The notes under the pieces were generated by a model, which did no database searches, had not been told where the DNA came from, and saw nothing but the letters and a program-made list of their open reading frames with translations. Positions 13,905 through 21,164 of a stretch of DNA of 21,216 nucleotides are shown here, in pieces (within the stretch, counting starts at the first letter, position 1; each line of letters begins with the position of its first letter). The position numbers and the translations under genes are program-made. Location: positions 1 through 21,216 of the forward strand of contig JAEZAM010000152.1 in NCBI GenBank assembly GCA_023430465.1. The letters run 5' to 3'. This DNA comes from Bacteroidota bacterium. GTDB taxonomy: Bacteria; Bacteroidota; Bacteroidia; Chitinophagales; Chitinophagaceae.

Positions 13905-15137
13905 TTACTGTACGAGTATTTTTTTGCTGAACACTACTTTTTTGTCGGGTGTCACCACATTCACCATATACACACCCTTTGGATGTTTTGCGGGGAGGTT
14001 GATGTTTTCCACCTGGCCTTCTCCTTTCACCACTACAGGTGCTTCGATCGCCTGGCGGCCAACGATGTCTGTGACCTGGATCGTGTATCGTCCGCCGGGC
14101 ACATAGAGTTCTACGTTGAAGTGCCGGCCCACGGCGGGATTGGGATACAACCGCACAAGTTGGTTGTCATCGCTTGAGATTGCGGGAAGCGAAGGCGCTG
14201 CAAGTTTAGAAGTGAGCAGCAGCCTGCCATTTGCCAGGTCGGATGTTCTCCATGATGCGTTTGTCGTGATTGCACTTGCCGTCAGGGCATTGACATCGAT
14301 GCTGAAAACACCGGAATTGTCCACAGCGCTTGTGAGGACAACCGCATTCCTCTCATTCACTGCCGCGCCATTTACGGTAAATGTTGCAGGGAGACCGCTG
14401 ATCTTTCCAAGGTGCGTTGCTACCTTGGTTTCGAGGCTGACACGGAATACATGATTCCGTGCGGAGAAAATATAGATGTTACCGGCATCGTCGGCAATGA
14501 TATCGCCTCCATAGGAAGTGCAGGAGTTATGAATGGATACATCTTTATTTGCCGGATCATCCACCAGCGAGCCGAGATTGCGTACCACCGGCTTTTTCCC
14601 CGTAGTGAACTGCACCAGTTGCTTACCATCGTTGGACAATGCATAGCCATTTCCATCATCGGCTATCACCATGCGTGTAAGGATATCGCTCTGATCCTGG
14701 GCTTTGGTGACTGAGCCTGTCAGCGCAGCGCCATTCAGGTAGTAAACTTTCATGGTCTTCAGATCGATGTAACGAAGCTGGTCGACAAACATCGGGGTGA
14801 AGTACAACCGGTCATGTCTTTTGTCATATGCGGCCGCAGCTACTCCGTTAACAAATGCAGCATTGGCGATAGTGCCAAAACGTGCATGGCTGATGGGCTG
14901 GGTCATTTGTTTTTTTGTTAAAGCATCATAGGCCATTGCAGTGGCATCCGTGCCAAGGAACAGGGACTGGCTGTATTCGCCGGTGGCCAGATCGATGCGG
15001 CGGAGCGTATTCCACTGCACACCTTCTTTTGTTATGTCAGTAACGGCGTAAGCATAACGGTCCGATTGGCTGAAGGATGTTTGAATGGAGAGGAGGGTGG
15101 CAACGGAACATGCCATGATGGGTAGATGTCTTTTCAT
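13905..15137 (-). CDS. Secreted protein with T9SS type A sorting domain
   Basis: A 410-residue exported protein. A signal peptide occupies residues 1-24 (basic MKRH, hydrophobic core, then SFSQ before the mature SDRYAY). The middle (about 25-320) has repeated strand-like blocks with Gly/Asp/Asn turns, such as DRLYFTPMFVDQLRYIDL and AGNIYIFSARNHVFRVSL, suggesting a beta-propeller. The last 81 residues, beginning LYPNPAVGRHFNVEL and ending KGVYMVNVVTPDKKVVFSKK then ILVQ, match the type A C-terminal sorting domain that directs export by the type IX system and attachment to or release from the surface. No catalytic motif is visible, so the precise role is unknown. It is flanked by its own terminator. 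Although it neighbours the kinase operon on the same strand, it is probably a separate unit. Confidence 0.85.
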   Translation of the reverse strand: MKRHLPIMACSVATLLSIQTSFSQSDRYAYAVTDITKEGVQWNTLRRIDLATGEYSQSLFLGTDATAMAYDALTKKQMTQPISHARFGTIANAAFVNGVAAAAYDKRHDRLYFTPMFVDQLRYIDLKTMKVYYLNGAALTGSVTKAQDQSDILTRMVIADDGNGYALSNDGKQLVQFTTGKKPVVRNLGSLVDDPANKDVSIHNSCTSYGGDIIADDAGNIYIFSARNHVFRVSLETKVATHLGKISGLPATFTVNGAAVNERNAVVLTSAVDNSGVFSIDVNALTASAITTNASWRTSDLANGRLLLTSKLAAPSLPAISSDDNQLVRLYPNPAVGRHFNVELYVPGGRYTIQVTDIVGRQAIEAPVVVKGEGQVENINLPAKHPKGVYMVNVVTPDKKVVFSKKILVQ

Positions 15138-15192
15138 ACACAGTGATTTTGATTGTAAATGGTCTTGTTAAGTTACGACTATTCTTCAGCGG

Positions 15193-15228
15193 AAAAAAAA
15201 CAGCGTGGCTGATGCTGCCAGCATTCCC
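15193..15228 (-). terminator. Possible intrinsic terminator downstream of paaY
   Basis: On the minus strand a G+C-rich stretch able to form short alternative stems (atgct/agcat, and cagc/gctg) is followed by eight T residues (complement of 15193-15200). It lies about 30-60 bases past the paaY stop and upstream of the T9SS-protein gene. The stem is weak, so this is only a candidate. Confidence 0.35.
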
Positions 15229-15257
15229 GGACGGATGTTTTCCGGGATAAGAAGGTA

Positions 15258-15851
15258 TTACCTCCTCGTCTTTGTCCAGGATTTATAGGCAGCGCCGGCA
15301 TCCGGATGTTTTTTTCCCGGGCGCAGGAGGGGTTCGCAGGGTTTGAGCGTCGCGTGCAGGCTGGCGGGAAGTTCCTGGTACAACCTGGTGCCTTCTGTTT
15401 TCCATTCGATCATTTCGTCTGTTACCTTGCGGATCACACGCGCAGGATTTCCCACGACAAGGCTTCGGCGGGGGAATGTTTCGCCTTCGCGGATAAAGCT
15501 CAATGCACCAACAATGCACTCGTCGCCCAATCTGACGTTGTCCATGATCACAGCATTCATGCCCACCAGGCAGTTTTTCCCGATCGTTGCTCCATGTATA
15601 ATGGCTCCATGCCCGATGTGGGCTGATTTGCGAAGGGTAACCGTAACGCCGGGGAACATATGGATGGTACAATTCTCCTGTACATTACAACCATCCTCGA
15701 GGATGATCTTTCCCCAATCGCCTCTGAGCGCAGCACCCGGACCAATGTAACAGTTTTTCCCAATGATCACATTGCCTGTGACCGCAGCCTGTGGATGAAC
15801 AAAGCTGCTGGGATGCACGACCGGGATGATACCGTTGAATTCATAACACAT
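15258..15851 (-). CDS. paaY: PaaY-like hexapeptide-repeat protein (gamma-carbonic anhydrase fold thioesterase)
   Basis: A left-handed beta-helix protein of about 197 residues. It shows repeated hexapeptides such as VTGNVIIGKNCYIGPGAALRG, and conserved features of PaaY: SFVHPQAAV near the N terminus, NVQENCTIHMFPG, HIGHGAIIHG, LVGMNAVIMD, and VVGNPARVIRKVTDEMIEWK followed by GT..YQEL. The histidines in the HIGHGAIIHG block correspond to metal ligands of gamma-carbonic anhydrase-like proteins. In phenylacetate degradation, PaaY hydrolyses dead-end CoA thioesters and protects the pathway. An upstream ATG at 15890 would add 13 residues; the ATG at 15851 (MCYEFNGIIPVVHPSS) matches the family start. 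It diverges from glycerate kinase with 66 bases between starts and is separated from the main paa operon by that gene. A general gamma-carbonic anhydrase-like assignment cannot be excluded, but the paa neighbours favour PaaY. Confidence 0.82.
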   Translation of the reverse strand: MCYEFNGIIPVVHPSSFVHPQAAVTGNVIIGKNCYIGPGAALRGDWGKIILEDGCNVQENCTIHMFPGVTVTLRKSAHIGHGAIIHGATIGKNCLVGMNAVIMDNVRLGDECIVGALSFIREGETFPRRSLVVGNPARVIRKVTDEMIEWKTEGTRLYQELPASLHATLKPCEPLLRPGKKHPDAGAAYKSWTKTRR

Positions 15852-15917
15852 GGCGGAAGATTGAGACACGAAAATCGGATTCTTTTTCAATGACGCTCAA
15901 GTTGATTAACTTAAAGG
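15852..15917. promoter_or_regulatory. Short divergent promoter region between paaY and glycerate kinase
   Basis: Only 66 bases lie between the divergent starts, so two promoters must overlap or abut here. No convincing -33/-7 pair was seen by eye. The call rests on gene arrangement. Confidence 0.35.
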
Positions 15918-17015
15918 ATGAAGATCCTCGTGGCGCCTGATAAATTCAAGGGAAGCATCACCAGTCCTGATGCCTGCAGTGCACTGCGTGCAGGTATTGA
16001 GGCAATCGGATCCCACGAAGTACTGACATTTCCCATGGCGGATGGCGGCGATGGCTTTGCCACAGTGATGGCTGCATACGCCGGAGCCAGGGAAAGGCAT
16101 TGTCAGGTTGTGGACGCACTCGACCGACCCATCACCGCAACCTATTTCATGGATGCCTCGGGCACTACAGCTATCATGGAACTGGCCGCAGCAAGCGGAC
16201 TTGCATTGATCAATGAGCAGGATCGTAATATCATGGATTCGTCCACAACAGGCACCGGTCTGATGATACGCCATGCCATCGATGCAGGGGCAAAGACGAT
16301 CATTGTCGGGATCGGCGGTTCTGCTACCAATGATGGAGGAATGGGCATACTCCACGCGCTTGGTGTGCAATTCATGGATGAAGCAGGCAGGCATCTCCCC
16401 CCTGCAGCAAGGTCATTGCCACAGGTGAAAGAAATAATTATTCCGGAGCCGTTGCCTGCCATACATTTCAGGCTTGCAGTGGATGTGGTAAATCCATTGA
16501 CCGGCCCGCGCGGAGCCGCCGCTGTCTATGGTCCGCAAAAAGGTGCAACTGAGGAGGACGTAATATTTTTGGATGCGGGGCTGAAGTCTTACGCGGAAGT
16601 TCTGGAACGATCAACCGGCCGCGTCATTGACGGAATTGGCGGACTTGGTGCTGCGGGCGGGGTTCCTGCAGGCATGAGCGCAGTCCTTGACGTGGAAATG
16701 CTCAAGGGAGCTGACATGGTCGTCAAGGCCTCAGGTTTTGTAGCTGCCCTGAAAGGTGCGGACCTGGTCATTACCGGTGAAGGGAAGATGGACGAACAAA
16801 GCTGGCAGGGCAAACTGACGGGACGTATTGCAGACCTTGCGATGGAACACGGAGTTACCTGTGTAGCTGTTTGCGGGCAAAATGAATTGCCTGATCCCGG
16901 GAAATTTGCGCGGATCGTAGCCCTCACGAATGGCCATGTAACTACGGGCGAAGCCATTTCAAATACTGCTTCCGTACTACAGCGAATAGCCCCGATTTTG
17001 TTGGTCGGTGGGTGA
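15918..17015 (+). CDS. Glycerate kinase (GarK/GlxK family)
   Basis: A 365-residue class I glycerate kinase, which phosphorylates glycerate to phosphoglycerate in glycerate/glyoxylate use. Family hallmarks are the start MKILVAPDKFKGSI, PMADGGDGF near 40-48, the Gly-rich segment VGIGGSATNDGGMGILHALG (about 130-149), KGATEEDV near 208-215, and the C-terminal block LVITGEGKMDEQSWQGKLTG (about 283-302). Length is close to the usual 370-380. The ATG at 15918 gives the canonical N terminus. It is the only + strand gene in this part of the window, sitting between paaY (divergent) and paaI (convergent, 28 bases apart, with no hairpin seen). It has no known step in phenylacetate catabolism, so its position may be an insertion or simple neighbourhood. 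Confidence 0.92.
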   Translation: MKILVAPDKFKGSITSPDACSALRAGIEAIGSHEVLTFPMADGGDGFATVMAAYAGARERHCQVVDALDRPITATYFMDASGTTAIMELAAASGLALINEQDRNIMDSSTTGTGLMIRHAIDAGAKTIIVGIGGSATNDGGMGILHALGVQFMDEAGRHLPPAARSLPQVKEIIIPEPLPAIHFRLAVDVVNPLTGPRGAAAVYGPQKGATEEDVIFLDAGLKSYAEVLERSTGRVIDGIGGLGAAGGVPAGMSAVLDVEMLKGADMVVKASGFVAALKGADLVITGEGKMDEQSWQGKLTGRIADLAMEHGVTCVAVCGQNELPDPGKFARIVALTNGHVTTGEAISNTASVLQRIAPILLVGG

Positions 17016-17043
17016 GCAGGAACGTGGTCGCAATAATAGGCGT

Positions 17044-17463
17044 TCAGATCAGGGTCTTCGCGGTGCGAAAACATGTTCCTTTGAAAACCGCAACGGTATG
17101 GTCACGCTGGTTGATGATGTTGATATGATACAAACCCGTTGAGCGGCCATTGTGGATCTCGGTCGCCTCGGCAGAAAGCACATCGCCGGGGTGTACGGGT
17201 TTGGTGAAATTGATAGATGTATCCAGTGCCACGGAAAGGTTGTTGCGATTGTTGCAGGCAAATGCAAAGGCACTGTCAGCAAGCGAAAAAGCAACCCCGC
17301 CATGAACGATACCAAAGCCGTTGATCATTTCTTCCCTCACCGTCATGCGAATCTTTGCATAACCTTCCCTGACAGATAACACCTCGATGCCGAGCCACTG
17401 GCTGAAACGGTCATCCCGCATCATTTTATCGACCACTGCCTGCGCAAGTTCATCTTTTTCCAT
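17044..17463 (-). CDS. paaI: PaaI hydroxyphenylacetyl-CoA thioesterase
   Basis: A 139-residue hotdog-fold acyl-CoA thioesterase. The key motif GIVHGGVAFSLADSAFAFA (about 51-69) contains HGG and the catalytic Asp63, as in PaaI. LDTSINFTKPVHPGD (80-94) and the C-terminal strand HTVAVFKGTCFRT follow. Length matches the enterobacterial protein (about 140). It hydrolyses ring-hydroxylated phenylacetyl-CoA and related by-products, releasing trapped CoA. An open frame extends to 17550, but the ATG at 17463 gives the family start and lies 7 bases after the paaG stop. It is the last gene of the minus-strand paa operon. No terminator hairpin is visible before the convergent glycerate kinase gene. Confidence 0.92.
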   Translation of the reverse strand: MEKDELAQAVVDKMMRDDRFSQWLGIEVLSVREGYAKIRMTVREEMINGFGIVHGGVAFSLADSAFAFACNNRNNLSVALDTSINFTKPVHPGDVLSAEATEIHNGRSTGLYHINIINQRDHTVAVFKGTCFRTAKTLI

Positions 17464-17470
17464 TAGCAAT

Positions 17471-18244
17471 TTATTTACCGGTAAAAACGGGTTTTCTTTT
17501 TTCCATGAATGCAGCCACGCCCTCCCTGTAGTCATCAGTGGAGGCAGCAAGTTGCTGAAAATGATCTTCTGTTTCCAGTTGGTCTTCCAACGTACTGCCC
17601 ATGGCTTTATTCAGGGCTTCTTTGGTATAGGCAAGTCCTAATGTGGGCATTGCCGCCAGAAACGTTGCAGTTTCTTTGCAGTTTTGTTCAAATACGTCGG
17701 GAGCAAACACCTTATACACCATGCCCATTTTCTCCGCATCCTGCGCACTGACCTTTTCTCCAAGCATCATCAATGCCGATGCTTTCTGAAACCCGATCAG
17801 CCTGGGGAGCACATGTGTCCCACCGCTGTCAGGTATGAGGCCGATCTTGGAAAATGCCTGGATGAAGGAGGCCTGTTCACTTGCAATTACGATGTCACAG
17901 CTCAGGGCAATATTTGCACCTGCGCCAGCCGCTACACCATTCACTGCAGCCACTACCGGCTTGGGGAGGCTTCTGATCTTGCGAATGATGGGATTATAAT
18001 GTTCACTGAGAATCTTCGCCATGCCTGGCCCATTGGGGTCGGTTACTTCTGCGAGGTCCTGCCCGGCAGAAAATGCCTTGCCCGCTCCGGTGAGGTACAC
18101 ACAACGCACTTCGGGTACAACGCAGGCTGCCAGTGCCGCCTGCATAGATAAAGCCATTTCCCGATTGAATGAATTCAGTTTGTCGGGACGGTTAAGTGTG
18201 ATGTACCCGATCGAATCTTTTATTTCAAACAATATCGAAGACAT
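17471..18244 (-). CDS. paaG: PaaG ring-1,2-epoxyphenylacetyl-CoA isomerase
   Basis: A 257-residue crotonase-fold enzyme. Residues SAGQDL (59-64) and GVAAGAGANIALSCD (103-117) form the CoA/oxyanion-hole segments, and IGLIPDSGGTHVLPRL (134-149) carries Asp139, which corresponds to the catalytic aspartate of PaaG rather than the paired glutamates of classical enoyl-CoA hydratases. PaaG converts the ring epoxide made by PaaABC(D)E into the oxepin and also isomerises unsaturated intermediates. The ATG at 18244 (MSSILFEIKD) is preferred to an upstream ATG at 18322, which would run into the paaD gene. It follows the paaD stop by 32 bases in the same operon. A PaaB2/other enoyl-CoA hydratase is less likely given the PDSGGT motif and context. 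Confidence 0.88.
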   Translation of the reverse strand: MSSILFEIKDSIGYITLNRPDKLNSFNREMALSMQAALAACVVPEVRCVYLTGAGKAFSAGQDLAEVTDPNGPGMAKILSEHYNPIIRKIRSLPKPVVAAVNGVAAGAGANIALSCDIVIASEQASFIQAFSKIGLIPDSGGTHVLPRLIGFQKASALMMLGEKVSAQDAEKMGMVYKVFAPDVFEQNCKETATFLAAMPTLGLAYTKEALNKAMGSTLEDQLETEDHFQQLAASTDDYREGVAAFMEKRKPVFTGK

Positions 18245-18276
18245 GTAAAAAAATTTATGCGAATGTAAGACGGTGA

Positions 18277-18780
18277 TCAGTGACACTTGAAATAATCGAA
18301 TGGCTCCAGGCAATCCTGGCATTGATACAACGACTTACAGGCGGTGGATCCAAACTCACTCAGGAGACGGGTATGATAAGAGTTGCATTGCGGGCATTGA
18401 ATCGCCACCTCGTTGTTGAAGAGCCCGGGACTGCACACAGATTGCTGTGGCTCGGGTGGAGCGATGCCGTAGGCTTTTAATTTTTTCCGGCCTTCTTCTG
18501 TCATCCAGTCGGTTGTCCAGGCCGGAGATAATACTTGCGTCAGCCTGATCTTGTCAAATCCTGCCGCGCTTAATTCCATGTGTACGGTAGTTTTGATAAC
18601 ATCAATGGCGGGGCAACCACTATAAGTTGGAGTAAGGTCCACTTCAAGACCTTCTGCCTTCATCTCGACCCGGCGTACGATACCCAGGTCTACGATGGAC
18701 AGCACGGGTATCTCAGGATCCGTAATGTTGGACAGCACTTTCCAGGCCTCGGCGGTTGATATGGAGGCCGGTGTTACCAT
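18277..18780 (-). CDS. paaD: PaaD accessory subunit of phenylacetyl-CoA epoxidase
   Basis: A 167-residue protein with an N-terminal MIP18/DUF59-type domain (DPEIPVLSIVDLGIVR, 21-36; PTYSGCPAID, 51-60) and a C-terminal zinc-ribbon-like region. The latter has Cys129 and Cys132 (CPQC), Cys148, Cys154 and Cys157 (CQDC). This is the normal PaaD (PaaJ-numbered in older schemes) arrangement. The protein is thought to help assemble or mature the metal centres of the epoxidase. The start overlaps the paaC stop by 7 bases, which suggests translational coupling. Length equals that of characterised PaaD proteins. Confidence 0.93.
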   Translation of the reverse strand: MVTPASISTAEAWKVLSNITDPEIPVLSIVDLGIVRRVEMKAEGLEVDLTPTYSGCPAIDVIKTTVHMELSAAGFDKIRLTQVLSPAWTTDWMTEEGRKKLKAYGIAPPEPQQSVCSPGLFNNEVAIQCPQCNSYHTRLLSEFGSTACKSLYQCQDCLEPFDYFKCH

Positions 18781-19517
18781 ATCGCATCGGGATAGGCGCG
18801 GGGCAGCGACTGCATTTCTCCAAGAAGTTCTTGAAGAAATTCATGTTCGCCCTGCTTACCGGATTTGGAAGCGGCATTAGTCAATTGTGGTAACTCCAGG
18901 GTGGCCTCGGAAAAAACTCTTTGTACCTGCTCCAGCCAGGTTGTCTTTATTGCTGCAGCTACATCAGCAGGGTAGAATGTCTTTTCAAAAGGCAGGCTGG
19001 TAAATAGTTCAGCGGTGTAGGGCCATAATTTTTTCACTGCAGTATTTATTCGCGTCTGGCTTTCTTCGGTACCATCGCCAAGGCGGATCACCCATTCGCT
19101 GCTCCAGCGCAGGTGATACGTTATTTCTTTGAGGGCTTTAACAGCAATGGCAGCAAGCTGGTCGTCTGAACTATTGGCCAGGTGTTCAAACAGCAATTTC
19201 TGATAGCTGCTGAAGAGGTACTGGCGAAGGATGGTTACTGCCCAGTCACCGTTAGGCTGTTCAACCAGCAGCAAGTTCAGGAATTCATTTGCATCGCGAT
19301 GATAGGCGAAGCTGTCTTCTGTTACGTTCCCGCCGTCGAGGGCTGCGGCATATTGGTAGAAATTTCTTGCCTGGCCAATGAGGTCAAGGGATATGTTGGT
19401 GATAGCGATATCCTGCTCCAGGATAGGGCCATGCCCGCACCATTCGCTGTTCCGGTGTCCCAGTATCAGCGTCGTATCCGCCAGGTGAAGAATGTATGTT
19501 TGTTTGTCGTCTTTCAT
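18774..19517 (-). CDS. paaC: PaaC structural subunit of phenylacetyl-CoA epoxidase
   Basis: A 247-residue ferritin-like four-helix-bundle protein, the same length as known PaaC. The N-terminal block LADTTLILGHRNSEWCGHG (about 12-30) and DIAITNISLDLIGQARNFYQ (about 36-55) are diagnostic, as are LKEITYHLRWSSEWVIRLGDGT (about 129-150). In the epoxidase, PaaC pairs with PaaA and stabilises it but does not itself provide the active diiron site. It lies 14 bases after the paaB stop and overlaps paaD by 7 bases. Confidence 0.94.
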   Translation of the reverse strand: MKDDKQTYILHLADTTLILGHRNSEWCGHGPILEQDIAITNISLDLIGQARNFYQYAAALDGGNVTEDSFAYHRDANEFLNLLLVEQPNGDWAVTILRQYLFSSYQKLLFEHLANSSDDQLAAIAVKALKEITYHLRWSSEWVIRLGDGTEESQTRINTAVKKLWPYTAELFTSLPFEKTFYPADVAAAIKTTWLEQVQRVFSEATLELPQLTNAASKSGKQGEHEFLQELLGEMQSLPRAYPDAIW

Positions 19518-19531
19518 TGGTGCTTGTTTGC

Positions 19532-19894
19532 CTACATATGCCCAACTTCGTCCGGCAATTCGAAGAAGGTAGGGTGTCGGTAGATCTTATCAGCAGCAGG
19601 TTCGTAAAGGCTCTCGGCTTCGGCGGGGTCACTGGCGTGGATATGTTTTGACTCCACCACCCAGATACTTACGCCTTCCAGGCGACGGGTATAAACGTCA
19701 CGGGCATTTTCCATGGCCATTGCTGCATCAGCGGCATGCAGACTGCCTACATGCTTATGATCGAGACCCTGTTTGCTGCGGATAAACACTTCCCACAATG
19801 GCCAGTCGTGCTGATTAGTAACTGTGGCCTGTTGGGCCTGGCCGCCCTTGTCTTCCGGTATGTCACCGTAATAGAATTTTCTTAGCAGAAGCAT
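19532..19894 (-). CDS. paaB: PaaB subunit of phenylacetyl-CoA epoxidase
   Basis: A small subunit of the epoxidase complex, bridging PaaAC units. The conserved core runs from WPLWEVFIRSKQGL through KHVGSLHAADAAMAMENARD and TRRLEGVSIWVV to YRHPTFFELPDEVGHM. The frame stays open upstream to 19999, overlapping paaA. Candidate starts are ATGs at 19999, 19942 and 19894. The last is 7 bases past the paaA stop and gives 120 residues, so it is chosen. That still leaves about 30 residues before the core, compared with about 5 in the 95-residue enterobacterial protein. The extension (LRKFYYGDIPEDKGG...) looks structured and may be a lineage feature. Confidence 0.88.
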   Translation of the reverse strand: MLLLRKFYYGDIPEDKGGQAQQATVTNQHDWPLWEVFIRSKQGLDHKHVGSLHAADAAMAMENARDVYTRRLEGVSIWVVESKHIHASDPAEAESLYEPAADKIYRHPTFFELPDEVGHM

Positions 19895-19901
19895 GATATT
19901 G

Positions 19902-20855
19902 TCAGGCAGCTTTTTGTTTTTGTAATTGTTTTTTGCGGGCATGAGCCGAGGCGGCTTCGCGGACCCATTCACCATCCTCCCAGGCTTTGCGGCGGGCATC
20001 GAGGCGCTCTTTGTTGCAGGGTCCGTTACCTTTTACAACTTCCCAGAATTCGTTCCAGTCGATCTCCCCGAAATCATAGTGCCTGGTGTCAGGGTTGTAC
20101 CGGAGGTTGGGATCGGGGAGGGTCATACCAAGAACCTTGACCTGCTCGGCGCACATATCCACGAAATTCTGGCGTAGTTCATCGTTCGTTTTTCTTTTGA
20201 TCTTCCATTTCATGCTCTGGTCACTGTTTGTGCTTTCGCTGTCGCGCGGTCCGAACATCATGAGTGAAGGCCACCACCAGCGGTTGATGGCATCCTGGCA
20301 CATGGCTTTTTGTGCGTCAGTACCGCGCGCAAGGGTGAGCAGGATATCAAAACCCTGGCGTTGGTGAAAACTCTCTTCCTTACAAATTCTTACCATGGCG
20401 CGTGCGTAGGGGCCATAAGAAGTCCGGCATAGCATGACCTGGTTGAGTATGGCCGCACCATCAACCAGCCACCCGATGGCGCCGATATCTGCCCAGGTTT
20501 TCGTGGGATAGTTAAAGATGGAGGAATATTTTGCCTTGCCGCTGTGCAGGTCGGCAATCATCTGTTCACGGCTGGTGCCGAGTGTTTCAGCGGCAGAATA
20601 GAGATATAGACCGTGCCCGGCTTCGTCCTGTACTTTGGCAATGAGGATGGCTTTTCTTTTCAGGGAAGGGGCACGGGTGATCCAGGCGCCTTCGGGCAGC
20701 ATACCGACGATTTCGCTATGGGCATGCTGGCTGATCTGGCGTACGAGCGTTTTGCGGTAAGCCTCCGGCATCCAGTCGCGGGGCTCAATTTTTATCTCGT
20801 CATCCACCCTGCCCTGGAATTGCAGGTCTTGCTGGTTTTCAAGGTTTGCACTCAT
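19902..20855 (-). CDS. paaA: PaaA catalytic subunit of phenylacetyl-CoA epoxidase
   Basis: The 317-residue catalytic diiron subunit, which epoxidises the aromatic ring of phenylacetyl-CoA using O2 and electrons from the reductase PaaE. Likely iron ligands visible in family motifs are Glu48 (HSEIVG), Glu78 and His81 (KVQDEAGH), and the EESFHQRQG motif (Glu160/Glu161 and His164). RDWMPEAYRKTL (26-37) and RWWWPSLMMFGP (about 192-203) are also diagnostic. The C terminus is a short Lys/Ala-rich tail, making it slightly longer than the enterobacterial protein. It is the first gene of the paaABCDGI operon. Immediately upstream is an AT-rich stretch and then the repeat element at 20943-21164. paaE is not found beside it. 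Confidence 0.96.
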   Translation of the reverse strand: MSANLENQQDLQFQGRVDDEIKIEPRDWMPEAYRKTLVRQISQHAHSEIVGMLPEGAWITRAPSLKRKAILIAKVQDEAGHGLYLYSAAETLGTSREQMIADLHSGKAKYSSIFNYPTKTWADIGAIGWLVDGAAILNQVMLCRTSYGPYARAMVRICKEESFHQRQGFDILLTLARGTDAQKAMCQDAINRWWWPSLMMFGPRDSESTNSDQSMKWKIKRKTNDELRQNFVDMCAEQVKVLGMTLPDPNLRYNPDTRHYDFGEIDWNEFWEVVKGNGPCNKERLDARRKAWEDGEWVREAASAHARKKQLQKQKAA

Positions 20856-20942
20856 GGCTCAAATTTACTAAAAATACTAACGGGTGTAAGGGGGAAGTTA
20901 AAGTCAAAATGCAAAAGTTCAAAGTCAATGATGACCAACAAT
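20856..20942 (-). promoter_or_regulatory. Probable promoter region of the paa operon
   Basis: This short AT-rich stretch lies between the first paa gene and the repeat element, so the operon promoter should be here unless it lies within the repeat. An 8-base direct repeat, aaagtcaa (20900-20907 and 20921-20928), is visible. On the minus strand TAAATTTG fits the Bacteroidota -7 consensus but lies too close to the ATG and lacks a matching -33 element. Confidence 0.35.
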
Positions 20943-21164
20943 CCGACAAGGGCTTTCTGGTCGTTCACCGTGAGTGTTCACCACGGGATTAATCCCGGGG
21001 TTAGAAGCGGCCTGCCTTATCCGCTCTTCAGACCACGGGAATGCGAACTATCGCAAGCATCCTTTGCCTCCGCGCGATGTCCCCGAATTAAAATCCGGGC
21101 TGCTCAGATTGCCCGACTGGCGGGCTAAAGCCCTTGTCGGCTTTCTGGTCGTTCACCGTGAGTG
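20943..21164. repeat. Repeat element with 14-bp inverted repeats and a 26-bp direct repeat
   Basis: Bases 20943-20956 and 21127-21140 are perfect reverse complements (14 bp) and bound a 198-bp segment. Bases 20951-20976 and 21139-21164 are an identical 26-base direct repeat that overlaps the inverted repeats. Inside are a perfect 14-base palindrome, cgggattaatcccg (20984-20997), and gggct/agccc around two bases (21122-21133). No coding signal is supported. It could be a miniature inverted-repeat element, a REP-like unit, or an intergenic palindromic repeat; the class is uncertain. Confidence 0.6.

Noticed and set aside
20856..20880. TAAATTTG on the minus strand just upstream of paaA as a -7 promoter element
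   Set aside because: It fits the TAnnTTTG consensus but lies about 5 bases from the ATG and has no TTTG/TTG element 19-20 bases upstream, so it is not called as a promoter.
20613..21128. 171-codon plus-strand open frame across the paaA 5' end and the repeat element
   Set aside because: It is antisense to the conserved PaaA N terminus, and the remainder translates repeat DNA. No support as a gene.
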